Positions 26,099-34,887 are shown, counted from the stretch's first letter. The stretch: 64,000 bases of DNA from Shimia thalassica (GCF_001458215.1 NZ_CYTW01000006.1:62001-126000); one strand, 5' to 3'. Numbers and translations: made by a program. The notes: a model not told the origin generated them from the letters alone.

Positions 26099-27184
26099 TT
26101 AGGTGCCTGATTTGATTTTTGTCCACATACGGGTCACGACGCGCTGTACCTTTTGTGGGTAAGGCGTTGTTGTGTAGAGATTTTTGATGGTCTCGTCATT
26201 TGGATAGATGGCCGGATCACCGATCACGTCTTCTTCCAGCAATGGCTGCGACGCGAGGTTACCGTTTGCATAATACACATAGTTAGAAGCGTCGGCCATG
26301 TTCTGAGCATCCATGATGAAGTTCAGGAACTTGTGTGCTGCTTCCGGGTTTGGCGCGTCGACCGGGATGGCCATTTGGTCAAACCACATCAAAGCACCTT
26401 CCGAAGGAGCGCTATATGCAATCTCGACACCATTCTCGGCTTCTGCAGCACGGTCGCGCGCTTGCAAGATGTCACCCGACCAACCGATTGCTACGCAAAT
26501 GTCGCCATTTGCCAGAGCGTTGATGTACTCGGATGAGTGGAATTTCTGAATGTAGGGGCGGACCGCTGTCAGAATGGGTTCGACTTTGGCGATTACGTCT
26601 TTGTCATGGCTGTCGGGGTCTTCGCCGATATAGGCGAGTGCCGCAGGAATGATTTCGGCAGGCGCATCAAGGAGGTGCACACCGCAGTCTGCCAGCTTCT
26701 CCATGTTGGCCGGATCGAACACGAGTGCCAGCGAGTCGATAGGAGCATCGGCACCAAGCGCCTCTTGAACCTTGCCAACGTTCACACCAATACCGGTGGT
26801 GCCCCACATGTAGTTGATCGAGTAGGCGTTGTCGGGGTCATATTTGGCTGTGCGTGCTTCGATCGCGTCCCACATGTTGCCCTTGTTCGACAGTTGCGCC
26901 ATGTCCAGTTTCTGAAACGCGCCGGCCGTAATCTGGCGTTGCAGGAAGGTACCTGACGGGACCACGACATCATACCCTGATCCGCCGGCAAGCATTTTTG
27001 TTTCCAAAACTTCGTTGCTGTCGAAAACGTCGTAGATCAGTTTGATGCCGGTTTCTTCTTCGAACTTGCCCAGCAGGTCTTCGTCGATATAGTCGGACCA
27101 GTTGTAGACACGTACCTCTTCGGCATGTGCGGCCATCGCGCCAAGGGCAACGGTCGTCGTTAGAGTGATCAGAGTCTTTTTCAT
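26099..27184 (-). CDS. Polyamine-binding periplasmic protein (PotF/PotD type)
   Basis: The product (361 aa) is the substrate receptor of the leftward importer. The signal peptide is MKKTLITLTTTVALGAMAAHA (given for residues 1-21) and the mature protein starts EEVRVYNWSDYIDEDLL, the classic PotF/PotD start. The ATG at 27184 precedes a normal signal peptide; the frame is open to 27322 but that part overlaps the regulator promoter. Putrescine or spermidine are likely ligands; sequence alone does not decide. It is divergent from the GntR gene. Confidence 0.92.
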   Translation of the reverse strand: MKKTLITLTTTVALGAMAAHAEEVRVYNWSDYIDEDLLGKFEEETGIKLIYDVFDSNEVLETKMLAGGSGYDVVVPSGTFLQRQITAGAFQKLDMAQLSNKGNMWDAIEARTAKYDPDNAYSINYMWGTTGIGVNVGKVQEALGADAPIDSLALVFDPANMEKLADCGVHLLDAPAEIIPAALAYIGEDPDSHDKDVIAKVEPILTAVRPYIQKFHSSEYINALANGDICVAIGWSGDILQARDRAAEAENGVEIAYSAPSEGALMWFDQMAIPVDAPNPEAAHKFLNFIMDAQNMADASNYVYYANGNLASQPLLEEDVIGDPAIYPNDETIKNLYTTTPYPQKVQRVVTRMWTKIKSGT

Positions 27185-27240
27185 GTTTTTCTCCCGTTGG
27201 GTCGCCGAACAACGTCCGGATCGATTTGTTGTGATAATAA

Positions 27241-27248
27241 TTTGATCA
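27241..27248. promoter_or_regulatory. Candidate operator TTTGATCA between potF-type gene and gntR
   Basis: TTTGATCA lies in the 138-base divergent gap. The same 8-mer is at 28046-28053 before the aminotransferase gene, and TTTGATCT is at 29666-29673 before the second importer. GntR/FCD regulators bind short palindromes, and TGATCA is one. The link is inferred; the 8-mer also occurs at least twice inside coding sequence elsewhere in the window. Confidence 0.45.
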
Positions 27249-27322
27249 AGTTTTCGTCGTATGGCAACATTGGATTGCACCACGGCGCACAAAAGATCAT
27301 TGAGGAAGGTGGAATTGCACAA

Positions 27323-28012
27323 ATGGCGAGCAGTGAAAAAGAGGCACTAAAGGTAGCGTATGGCACAGAAAACCCCAAACGCATCCCTGCCCATCAACAA
27401 GTCTATTTCAAATTGAGAGAACAGATTCTTTTTGGAGAACTTGCCCCTGGTCAGCCTGTGACTATTCAAGGATTGGTTGAAAATCTCGAGGCGGGCATGA
27501 CCCCGGTGCGCGAAGCGATTCGCCGTTTGACCGCAGAAGGTGCTTTGGAATTTCAAGGCAACCGTCGCGTTACCGTGCCCACGCCGACACCAAGTGGCAT
27601 TGAGGAATTAATCTATGCCAGACAGGCGATTGAGCCAGAGCTGGTGCGTCGTGCTGCGAAAATAATCACCGCTGACGATATCGAATCCCTTACGAAAATT
27701 GATAATGAACTTGATGCCGCAATCACGCGCGGGGATGTCGGTGCCTACCTGCGCCACAATTATGCATTCCACGCCAAGCTTTATGCCGTTGCGCAATCGC
27801 CGATCCTGACGGAAATCGCAGATGGTTTGTGGTTGCGGTTCGGCCCTTCATTGCGCGTGGTTTGCGGGCGGATTGGCACCCAGAATCTACCGGATGAACA
27901 TAAAGAAACCTTGCAAGCCCTGAGTGTCGGAGATGGAGCGAGGGCGGCCGAAGCAATCCGCCAAGACGTTATGCAGGGGATGCAGCAGGTAAAAGATTCG
28001 CTGAATCTGTGA
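27323..28012 (+). CDS. GntR-family (FCD) transcriptional regulator of polyamine genes
   Basis: The product (229 aa) has an N-terminal winged helix-turn-helix (about 20-85). Its recognition part is EAGMTPVREAIRRLTAEGAL. A C-terminal all-helical FCD ligand domain follows, with the metal-type pattern RHNYAFHAKLYAVAQSP. The ATG at 27323 follows GAGGAAGG; earlier in-frame codons overlap the promoter. It is divergent from the first importer and directly upstream of the aminotransferase. It probably represses both in the absence of polyamine; that is inferred from place only. Confidence 0.88.
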   Translation: MASSEKEALKVAYGTENPKRIPAHQQVYFKLREQILFGELAPGQPVTIQGLVENLEAGMTPVREAIRRLTAEGALEFQGNRRVTVPTPTPSGIEELIYARQAIEPELVRRAAKIITADDIESLTKIDNELDAAITRGDVGAYLRHNYAFHAKLYAVAQSPILTEIADGLWLRFGPSLRVVCGRIGTQNLPDEHKETLQALSVGDGARAAEAIRQDVMQGMQQVKDSLNL

Positions 28013-28045
28013 TCAGATGCGCAGCTCGTGATTGACACAAAAAGA

Positions 28046-28053
28046 TTTGATCA
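28046..28053. promoter_or_regulatory. Candidate operator TTTGATCA upstream of the aminotransferase
   Basis: TTTGATCA lies in the 104-base gap after gntR, 64 bases before the aminotransferase start. It is the second copy of the motif found at 27241-27248. Confidence 0.45.
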
Positions 28054-28116
28054 TATTCTGGCAGTCAGACAATGTCGGGACGAGAAGTCCCTTTTCCAGA
28101 TTTCGCGAGGACTGTC

Positions 28117-29505
28117 ATGGAAATGATCACAAACCAGATGCCGACGGCCGAACTGCAGGCGCTGGACGCCGCGCACCATGTTCACCCATTCACCAACCAA
28201 GACGAACTGACCTCTAAAGGTGCACGTGTCATTATGCGTGCCAAGGGCGTCTCTTTGTTTGACTCCGAAGGCGTCGAAATTCTGGATGCGATGGCGGGTT
28301 TGTGGTGTGTCAACATCGGCTATGGCCGTGGAGAGCTTGCCGATGTGGCCGCACGCCAAATGCGAGAGCTGCCTTACTACAACACGTTTTTCCAAACGAC
28401 CCACGTGCCGGTGATCGCGCTGTCAGCAAAGCTTGCGGAACTGGCACCCGGTGATTTGAACCACGTTTTCTTTGGCGGGTCCGGATCCGAAGCAAATGAC
28501 ACCAACCTGCGTTTGGTGCGGACCTATTGGGCCGAGAAGGGCAAACCCGAAAAGAAAGTCGTGATCAGCCGCAAGAATGCCTATCACGGCTCGACCATGG
28601 CGGGTGCCAGCCTTGGCGGTATGAGCGGCATGCATGCTCAGGGTGGGCTGCCTATTCCGGATGTTCATCACATCGATGAACCAAACTGGTACGCCGAAGG
28701 TGGGGACATGAGCCCCGACGAGTTTGGCTTGCAGCGGGCACAAGAGCTTGAGAAAGCCATTCTTGAATTTGGTGAAGATCGGGTTGCAGCCTTTATCGCA
28801 GAGCCAATCCAGGGCGCTGGCGGTGTTATCGTGGCGCCTGACACCTACTGGCCTGAAATTCAGCGGATTTGCGACAAATACGAAATTCTCTTGATCGTCG
28901 ATGAGGTGATTTGTGGCTTCGGTCGGACCGGCAACTGGTTCGGATCGCAAACGCTGAACATTCGCCCCGATATCATGACGATCGCAAAGGGTCTCAGCTC
29001 TGGATATGCGCCAATTGCGGCATCAATCCTGTCTGACGAGGTCGCGGCGGTCATTGGTGGCACGGAATTCAATCACGGCTACACCTACTCGGGTCACCCT
29101 GTTGCAGCGGCGGTTGCGCTGGAAAACCTCAGAATTCTCGAAGAAGAAAAGATTGTTGAAACGGTCCGCGAAGACACCGGTCCTTACCTTCAGAAGAAAT
29201 GGAAAGCGCTGGCAGACCATCCGTTGGTCGGAGAGGCCAAAATTGTTGGCATGATGGGGTCGATTGCCCTGACACCCAACAAAGAAACACGGGCAGCGTT
29301 CAAAGCGGATGTGGGGACAATTGGCTTCAAATGCCGTGAGCACTGCTTTGCCAACAATCTGATCATGCGTCACGTCGGGGATCGCATGGTGATTTCACCA
29401 CCGCTGGTGATCACCAAAGACGAGATCGATACATTGATCGAACGCGCGACCAAGGCCTTGGACCTGACGTTGCAGCAGATCAAGGATGAAGGGCTTTACG
29501 CCTAA
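28117..29505 (+). CDS. Class III aminotransferase (putrescine/omega-amino acid type)
   Basis: The product (462 aa) is a PLP enzyme. The PLP-pocket Asp is in LIVDEVICGFGRTG, and the Schiff-base lysine is Lys291 in IMTIAKGLSSGYAP. The sequence looks like SpuC-type putrescine:pyruvate and omega-amino acid:pyruvate aminotransferases. The ATG at 28117 follows GAGGA with 7-base spacing; an in-frame ATG at 28072 has no clear ribosome site. Context, next to two polyamine importers and an FAD amine oxidase, supports putrescine catabolism to 4-aminobutanal. Taurine or beta-alanine remain possible substrates. Confidence 0.85.
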   Translation: MEMITNQMPTAELQALDAAHHVHPFTNQDELTSKGARVIMRAKGVSLFDSEGVEILDAMAGLWCVNIGYGRGELADVAARQMRELPYYNTFFQTTHVPVIALSAKLAELAPGDLNHVFFGGSGSEANDTNLRLVRTYWAEKGKPEKKVVISRKNAYHGSTMAGASLGGMSGMHAQGGLPIPDVHHIDEPNWYAEGGDMSPDEFGLQRAQELEKAILEFGEDRVAAFIAEPIQGAGGVIVAPDTYWPEIQRICDKYEILLIVDEVICGFGRTGNWFGSQTLNIRPDIMTIAKGLSSGYAPIAASILSDEVAAVIGGTEFNHGYTYSGHPVAAAVALENLRILEEEKIVETVREDTGPYLQKKWKALADHPLVGEAKIVGMMGSIALTPNKETRAAFKADVGTIGFKCREHCFANNLIMRHVGDRMVISPPLVITKDEIDTLIERATKALDLTLQQIKDEGLYA

Positions 29506-29541
29506 TCGGGTCAAAGCGATTCCACATCGTTCACTTTCGAG

Positions 29542-29582
29542 TCGCGTCCATTGGATAAACCAGTGGGCGCGATTTTCTTTTT
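29542..29582 (+). terminator. Rho-independent terminator after the aminotransferase
   Basis: A 13-bp stem (29542-29554 with 29560-29572, including three G:U pairs) has a 5-base loop and is followed by TTTTCTTTTT. It lies 36 bases after the stop. Confidence 0.75.
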
Positions 29583-29938
29583 CACGGCAGCCGGACGGGT
29601 TTGCCGAAAACTTCACCTGTAAAAATTGACCGATGCCTAATCGATGACCGATTCTCTGACCGGAGTTTGATCTAAATGCAGTCGCTGGTGCACATGTGAA
29701 CCACTTTGTTTGAATTTACATCGTTGTAAAATTTTCTTCCTAAGGCGAAAAAGCTGACGTTAGGTTCGTTTTTGGCGGATTTTTCTGCTAAACTGTCGCA
29801 AATCGGCGCCGAATGTCGGTTTTCCGCACTTAGCCTCCAAAGCCACAACGCGGTGTTCACATCTCGCCACAGGTGTGCTTACATTCGCAGCACAAGCGCA
29901 GACCTAATCTGCCGGAAATTTACTCAGGGAGCCTTTAA
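29583..29938 (+). other. Long leader region before the second polyamine importer
   Basis: About 355 bases without a convincing gene separate the terminator from the ATPase start. The region holds TTTGATCT at 29666-29673, one base off the candidate operator found twice near gntR. I see no other clear motif, and no tRNA-like fold. A promoter and a long 5' leader are likely. Confidence 0.5.
29666..29673. promoter_or_regulatory. Candidate operator TTTGATCT upstream of the second importer
   Basis: The site differs by its last base from the two TTTGATCA copies at 27241-27248 and 28046-28053. It would place the second importer under the same GntR regulator. Confidence 0.35.
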
Positions 29939-31042
29939 TTGGCTGATACCGCAACGAATGACGCGTTCGTTGAATTCGCTCGCGTCCAGAAAAGCTATGA
30001 TGGCGAAACGCTCGTCGTCAAAGACCTTAACCTGCAAATGCCGAAGGGCGAGTTTCTGACCATGCTTGGGCCGTCCGGTTCCGGCAAAACCACTTGCCTG
30101 ATGATGCTTGCTGGTTTCGAAACCGCCACACACGGCGAAATCCGTTTGGACGGACGCGAAATCAACAACATCCCACCGCACAAACGCGGCATCGGCATGG
30201 TCTTCCAAAACTATGCATTGTTCCCACACATGACCATTGCCGAGAACCTCAGCTTCCCGCTCGAAGTTCGCAAGATGGGCAAGTCCGAGCGCGAAGAGAA
30301 AATCAAACGCGCGCTGGACATGGTTGAAATGGGTGCTTTTGGAGGTCGTCGACCAGCACAGCTCTCCGGTGGTCAACAACAACGTGTTGCGCTGGCGCGC
30401 GCCTTGGTGTTCGAACCCGAACTGGTTCTGATGGACGAGCCGCTTGGCGCTTTGGACAAACAGCTGCGCGAAAAAATGCAGTTTGAAATCACCCACCTGG
30501 CGCATGAACTGGGCATTACCACTGTTTACGTGACGCACGACCAAACAGAAGCCCTGACAATGTCCGATCGCGTGGCGGTGTTTGATGATGGCCGCATTCA
30601 GCAGTTGGATCCGCCGGACACGCTTTATGAAGAGCCCAAAAACAGCTTCGTTGCGCAGTTTATTGGTGAGAACAACACCCTCGAAGGCGTTGTGAAAGAG
30701 ATCAACAACGGGCTTGCTTTGGTTCAGCTGGACGGTGGTGAGCTTATCGACTGTAAACCGGTGCACGATTCAGTTGTTCCCGGTGCCCGCACACGGGTTT
30801 CGATCCGTCCCGAACGTGTCGAATATAACAAGGAACGCCTGCAAGAAGGCGCTCATACGCTCAAAGCTGAAGTTCTCGAGTTCATTTATATGGGCGATAT
30901 TTTCCGGACCCGTCTGCGGGTTGCTGGAAACGACGAGTTCGTCATCAAGACTCGGAACGCACCCGATCAGGTGCGTCTGAAACCAGGACAGCAAATCGAA
31001 ATCGGTTGGTTGTCAGAAGACTGTCGCGCGCTGGACGCCTGA
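29939..31042 (+). CDS. potA: Polyamine ABC transporter ATPase (PotA type), second system
   Basis: The product (367 aa) has Walker A GPSGSGKTT (44-52), signature LSGGQ (142-146), Walker B LVLMDEP (162-168) and the switch His200 in VTHD. The C-terminal third is a TOBE-like domain. The start is a TTG behind AGGGAG (29925-29930). It is the first gene of the rightward operon (ATPase, binding protein, two permeases), a different order from the leftward system. The two ATPases are clearly different proteins, not a recent duplication. Confidence 0.93.
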   Translation: MADTATNDAFVEFARVQKSYDGETLVVKDLNLQMPKGEFLTMLGPSGSGKTTCLMMLAGFETATHGEIRLDGREINNIPPHKRGIGMVFQNYALFPHMTIAENLSFPLEVRKMGKSEREEKIKRALDMVEMGAFGGRRPAQLSGGQQQRVALARALVFEPELVLMDEPLGALDKQLREKMQFEITHLAHELGITTVYVTHDQTEALTMSDRVAVFDDGRIQQLDPPDTLYEEPKNSFVAQFIGENNTLEGVVKEINNGLALVQLDGGELIDCKPVHDSVVPGARTRVSIRPERVEYNKERLQEGAHTLKAEVLEFIYMGDIFRTRLRVAGNDEFVIKTRNAPDQVRLKPGQQIEIGWLSEDCRALDA

Positions 31043-31057
31043 TCCAGCGCGCGACAG
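31021..31057 (+). repeat. 15-bp perfect inverted repeat over the potA stop codon
   Basis: Bases 31021-31035 (CTGTCGCGCGCTGGA) pair perfectly with 31043-31057, with a 7-base loop that contains the TGA stop. No T-run follows. It probably acts as an mRNA stabiliser or processing site between the ATPase and binding protein genes. Confidence 0.65.
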
Positions 31058-31115
31058 TCCCCCGTTGGGAGGCGGGGACCGCAAAAAAAATACGAATTCA
31101 ACAAGGAGAGTGAAT

Positions 31116-32219
31116 ATGAAATTCAGTAAATTTTCGGCACTGGCGGCAACGACCGCATTGTGTGCGCCAATGGCATATGCCGACGGTCACATGTCGAACG
31201 AACTGACCCTGGTATCTTGGGGTGGTGCATACCAGTCCAGCCAGCACAAAGCATATGTTGAACCATATCTGGCCATGAACCCCGGCCTGAAAGTTATCTG
31301 GGACGAAAGCTCTGCTGAAGCAGTTGCGAAACTTCGTGCCATGAACGAAGCCGGAAACGTAACCTGGGATCTGGTTGATGCTGTTGCGTCTGACTCGATG
31401 CGTCTTTGCGATGAAGGCCTTGCAGAAGAAATCGATCACGACAATGATCTTGCAGCGGCGCCCGATGGCACATCTGCATCGGACGATTTCGGCGCTCTGC
31501 TGGTATCGGACTGCTTTGTTCCACAGATCGTTTATTCGACCACATTCGGATACCGTACAGACCTGATCGACAAGCCTGACTCGGTTTGCGCAATCTTCGA
31601 TCTGGACAAGTATCCTGGCAAGCGTTCGCTGCAAAAGCGTCCAATCGACAACATGGAGTGGGCTCTGTACTGCGACGGTGTTGCGAAAGACGATATCTAT
31701 GACACACTGAGCACTCCTGAAGGTGTCGACAAAGCTCTGGCGAAACTGGACACAATCAAAGACAGCGTTGTTTGGTGGTCTGCAGGTGCAGAAACTCCAC
31801 AGCTTCTGGCTGACGGCGAAGTCGTAATGGGTTCGACCTATAACGGTCGTCTGTTCTCTGCAATCGCAGAGCAAAACCAGCCAATTGGTATGCTTTGGGA
31901 CATGCAGTCGTTTGACCTTGACGGTTGGGTAATGCCTGCTGGTCTTCCAGAAGACCGCAAAGCGCGCGCAATGGACTTCCTGAAGTTCGCGACAGACACC
32001 CAGCGTTTGGCTGATCAGGCTAAATACATCTCGTATGGTCCTGCACGTGCATCGTCGGCTCCACTCGTTGGCAAGCACGCCGAGTTGGGCATCGACATGG
32101 CACCACACATGCCAACCGATCCAGCCAATGCCGGTAACGTTCACGTTTATGACTACGAATGGTGGGCAGACAACCGTGACGATCTGGACGGAAAGTTCCA
32201 GGCGTGGTTGGCTAAGTAA
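31116..32219 (+). CDS. potD: Polyamine-binding periplasmic protein (PotD type), second system
   Basis: The product (367 aa) is the receptor of the rightward importer. The signal peptide covers residues 1-22 (MKFSKFSALAATTALCAPMA with YA) and the mature part starts DGHMSNELTLVSWGGAY. The SWGGAY start is typical of the spermidine/putrescine and related binding proteins of Rhodobacteraceae, and differs from the VYNWSDY start of the first receptor. The two systems therefore may take different ligands. The ATG at 31116 follows AAGGAGAG. Confidence 0.88.
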   Translation: MKFSKFSALAATTALCAPMAYADGHMSNELTLVSWGGAYQSSQHKAYVEPYLAMNPGLKVIWDESSAEAVAKLRAMNEAGNVTWDLVDAVASDSMRLCDEGLAEEIDHDNDLAAAPDGTSASDDFGALLVSDCFVPQIVYSTTFGYRTDLIDKPDSVCAIFDLDKYPGKRSLQKRPIDNMEWALYCDGVAKDDIYDTLSTPEGVDKALAKLDTIKDSVVWWSAGAETPQLLADGEVVMGSTYNGRLFSAIAEQNQPIGMLWDMQSFDLDGWVMPAGLPEDRKARAMDFLKFATDTQRLADQAKYISYGPARASSAPLVGKHAELGIDMAPHMPTDPANAGNVHVYDYEWWADNRDDLDGKFQAWLAK

Positions 32220-32236
32220 GCCGTTTTCAAGCATTT

Positions 32237-32263
32237 GCAGAGGGGCGCCCCGCGCCCTTCTGC
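32237..32263 (+). other. Intercistronic hairpin after the second binding protein gene
   Basis: A 12-bp GC-rich stem (32237-32248 with 32252-32263, one G:U pair) has a 3-base loop. It lies 18 bases after the potD stop in a 121-base gap before the permease. No T-run follows. It mirrors the hairpin after the first binding protein gene. Confidence 0.6.
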
Positions 32264-32340
32264 CCATAAAATCAAAGGCGCCCCACGCAGGGCCCATCCT
32301 GACGCTGAAAAAGAACGGCGCATGACCAACGGGGACACCC

Positions 32341-33612
32341 ATGAGCGACACCACCAATTCCGGACCGGTTCTGGCCGCTGACGGCACGCCACTGAAGCGT
32401 AGCCTCGCTCGCGCGCTCCGGATGCAGAAAATCCGAGCACTGATGCTGATCGCACCGCTGCTTCTATTTGTTCTGCTTACCTTTATTCTACCGATTGCAG
32501 ACATGTTGTTCCGGTCGGTCGAAAACCAGATCGTATCAGAAACGCTGCCGCGCACTGTGGTTGCTCTGGCTGATTGGGATTCAGAAAGCGGCGAGGCCCC
32601 TGACGAAGAGGTGTTCACAGCGCTGGCTGAGGACATGAAAATCGCAGCCGAGGCCAAGTTGCACACGCGCGTCGGATCGCGTCTGAACTATGAAAATCCC
32701 GGTATTTCGTCGCTTTTCCGTAAGGCTGGTCGAAAAGCCAAAAAGTGGGACATCGAGAATGATGGGCCCTTCAAAGAAAAATTCCTGGATATCCATAAAA
32801 ACTGGGGTAGTCCGGACGTTTGGCGCACAATTCAAGTGTATTCGCCGAAGTTGACCAACGGGTACTTCCTGAACGCGGCCGATATGAAAAAGGGCGCTGA
32901 TGGCGCCGAGTGGCGGCCCGAAAACGAACAGATCTATTGGACGTTGTTCATTCGTACGCTGATTATGTCGCTGGCCATTACCACGTCATGTATCATCCTT
33001 GGATATCCGGTCGCGTGGATACTGGCGAACTTGCCCTCAAGATCAGCGAACCTACTCATGATCCTGGTTTTGTTGCCCTTCTGGACCTCATTGCTTGTGC
33101 GGACATCCGCGTGGAAGGTTATGCTTCAACAGCAGGGCGTGATCAATGAAACGCTGGTCTGGCTGGGCTTGGTTGCAGATGATGCGCGACTTGTGATGAT
33201 CAACAACCAGTTTGGTACGATCGTGGCAATGACGCACATTCTTTTGCCCTTCATGATCCTGCCAATGTATTCCGTGATGCAAACGATCAACCCAACCTAT
33301 CTGCGCGCGGCCAAGTCTTTGGGCGCAACCAACTGGACATCTTTCTGGCGGGTTTACTTCCCCCAGTCCGTTCCGGGTATTGGCGCTGGCTCGATCCTCG
33401 TGTTCATTCTGTCGATCGGTTACTACATCACACCGGAACTTGTTGGTGGCACCAAAGGTGTGTTCATCTCGAACCGGATCGCTTTCCATATTTCGTCATC
33501 GTTGAACTGGGGTCTCGCTGCGGCGTTGGGCACCATCCTGCTGGTGGTCGTTTTGGGACTGTACTGGGCCTATGACAAAATTGTCGGCATCGACAACGTG
33601 AAGTTGGGATAA
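32341..33612 (+). CDS. potB: Polyamine ABC transporter permease (PotB type) with large insertion
   Basis: The product (423 aa) is well above the usual 270-310. Membrane helix 1 is at about 31-54. Residues 60-198 form a long hydrophilic stretch, which would be periplasmic, before the second membrane helix. The rest is normal, with the EAA loop YLRAAKSLGATNWTSFWRVY. The frame shows no break, so the insertion is not an artefact of a frameshift. The extra part may touch the binding protein. It lies 5 bases before the potC-type gene. Confidence 0.9.
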   Translation: MSDTTNSGPVLAADGTPLKRSLARALRMQKIRALMLIAPLLLFVLLTFILPIADMLFRSVENQIVSETLPRTVVALADWDSESGEAPDEEVFTALAEDMKIAAEAKLHTRVGSRLNYENPGISSLFRKAGRKAKKWDIENDGPFKEKFLDIHKNWGSPDVWRTIQVYSPKLTNGYFLNAADMKKGADGAEWRPENEQIYWTLFIRTLIMSLAITTSCIILGYPVAWILANLPSRSANLLMILVLLPFWTSLLVRTSAWKVMLQQQGVINETLVWLGLVADDARLVMINNQFGTIVAMTHILLPFMILPMYSVMQTINPTYLRAAKSLGATNWTSFWRVYFPQSVPGIGAGSILVFILSIGYYITPELVGGTKGVFISNRIAFHISSSLNWGLAAALGTILLVVVLGLYWAYDKIVGIDNVKLG

Positions 33613-33617
33613 TTGAA

Positions 33618-34793
33618 ATGGCTTTGACTCCTGTAAAAAAACAAACCCCGACTTTCACAGCCTCTGTCTCTGCTGCGGCGGGTGCCTTTGCGGGCCTCTT
33701 TGTTGGCACAGCGCAAGGCTCTGGCCTTCTGGGGATCGTCGTGGGCGCGCTGCTTATGGCTATCCTTGGATTTGTCAGCACTGGATTGATTGAAAAAGAA
33801 AAGATCGTCCGCGCGGTTGTACTGGTCGCGTGTGGCATTGCCGGCTTCGCTATTGGCGGCTTGCCTGCCGGAATAATCGGTGCGCTGTTTGGGCTGTTCT
33901 TCGGTTGGTTCGTGTTCTGGCTTGCGACAGGCCGGTACCGTTCGCGGCTTGCGCCATATCTGACATCTGGACAGGTTCTGTGGCACTTTACCTTCCGCGT
34001 CATTTGCGGGGTAATCTTTGTCTTCCTGATCACGCCGATCCTCGTTGTGATGCCGTTGTCATTCAACGCGCAAGACTTCTTTACCTTTACACCTGAAATG
34101 CTTCGGTTCGAGGCAGAGGGGTATTCGCTCAAGCACTATCGTGACTTCTTCACCAGCGATCAGTGGCAAAGCGCCCTGCGCAACTCTCTGACAATTGCGC
34201 CAATGGCAACGGTTCTGTCGGTTGGGTTCGGTACACTTGCCGCAATCGGCCTGAGCCAACCGCACGTGCCGTTTCGTCGGGCGATTATGGCGATCCTGAT
34301 TTCGCCCATGATCGTTCCGTTGATCATCTCGGCGGCTGGCATGTACTTCTTCTATAGCCGTATTGGACTGCAAGGGACCTACTTTGGTGTTGTTCTGGCA
34401 CACGCTGCTTTGGGTATTCCGTTTGTGATCATCACCGTGACTGCAACGCTTGTTGGCTTTGACCGGTCACTGACGCGCGCGGCGGCAAACATGGGGGCAG
34501 ATCCCGTTACGACCTTCTTCAAGGTTCAGATGCCTCTGATCTTGCCCGGCGTTATTTCCGGGGGTCTGTTTGCCTTTATCACATCGTTTGACGAAGTGGT
34601 GGTGGTTCTGTTTGTTGGCTCTGCGGGTCAGAAAACGCTTCCATGGCAGATGTTTACCGGTTTGCGCGAGCAGATTTCTCCAACGATCCTTGCGGTTGCG
34701 ACCATCCTTGTTGTGATCTCGATTTGTCTGCTGACAACGGTGGAAATGTTGCGCCGACGCTCAGAGCGCCTGCGTGGTATCACACCAACCTAA
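33618..34793 (+). CDS. potC: Polyamine ABC transporter permease (PotC type) with N-terminal membrane extension
   Basis: The product (391 aa) is about 120 residues longer than usual. Residues 1-110 are glycine- and alanine-rich with about four extra hydrophobic segments, before the normal first helix at 125-147. The EAA loop is RAAANMGADPVTTFFKVQMP. It is the last gene of the operon, ending 22 bases before a strong terminator. Extended permeases of this type seem to be a lineage trait; the role of the extension is unknown. Confidence 0.9.
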   Translation: MALTPVKKQTPTFTASVSAAAGAFAGLFVGTAQGSGLLGIVVGALLMAILGFVSTGLIEKEKIVRAVVLVACGIAGFAIGGLPAGIIGALFGLFFGWFVFWLATGRYRSRLAPYLTSGQVLWHFTFRVICGVIFVFLITPILVVMPLSFNAQDFFTFTPEMLRFEAEGYSLKHYRDFFTSDQWQSALRNSLTIAPMATVLSVGFGTLAAIGLSQPHVPFRRAIMAILISPMIVPLIISAAGMYFFYSRIGLQGTYFGVVLAHAALGIPFVIITVTATLVGFDRSLTRAAANMGADPVTTFFKVQMPLILPGVISGGLFAFITSFDEVVVVLFVGSAGQKTLPWQMFTGLREQISPTILAVATILVVISICLLTTVEMLRRRSERLRGITPT

Positions 34794-34814
34794 GTCTTCG
34801 GACAGTGGAATGAC

Positions 34815-34847
34815 AAAAGGCCCGCCAGTTTGGCGGGCCTTTTCATT
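34815..34847 (+). terminator. Rho-independent terminator of the second importer operon
   Basis: AAAAGGCCCGCCA, a 3-base loop and TGGCGGGCCTTTT form a 13-bp perfect stem with a run of T. It also can serve the convergent transglycosylase gene that ends at 34888. Confidence 0.9.
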
Positions 34848-34887
34848 TCTCGGGTCTTTCAACGTCTCAGACCCCGTCGAGACGCTT

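Noticed and set aside
25031-26110. A 359-codon frame on the + strand
   Set aside because: It is antisense to the polyamine ATPase gene, whose Walker motifs are clear.
31098-32666. A 522-codon frame on the - strand
   Set aside because: It lies antisense to the second binding protein gene and the start of the permease gene, both with strong family features. Its product has no family pattern.
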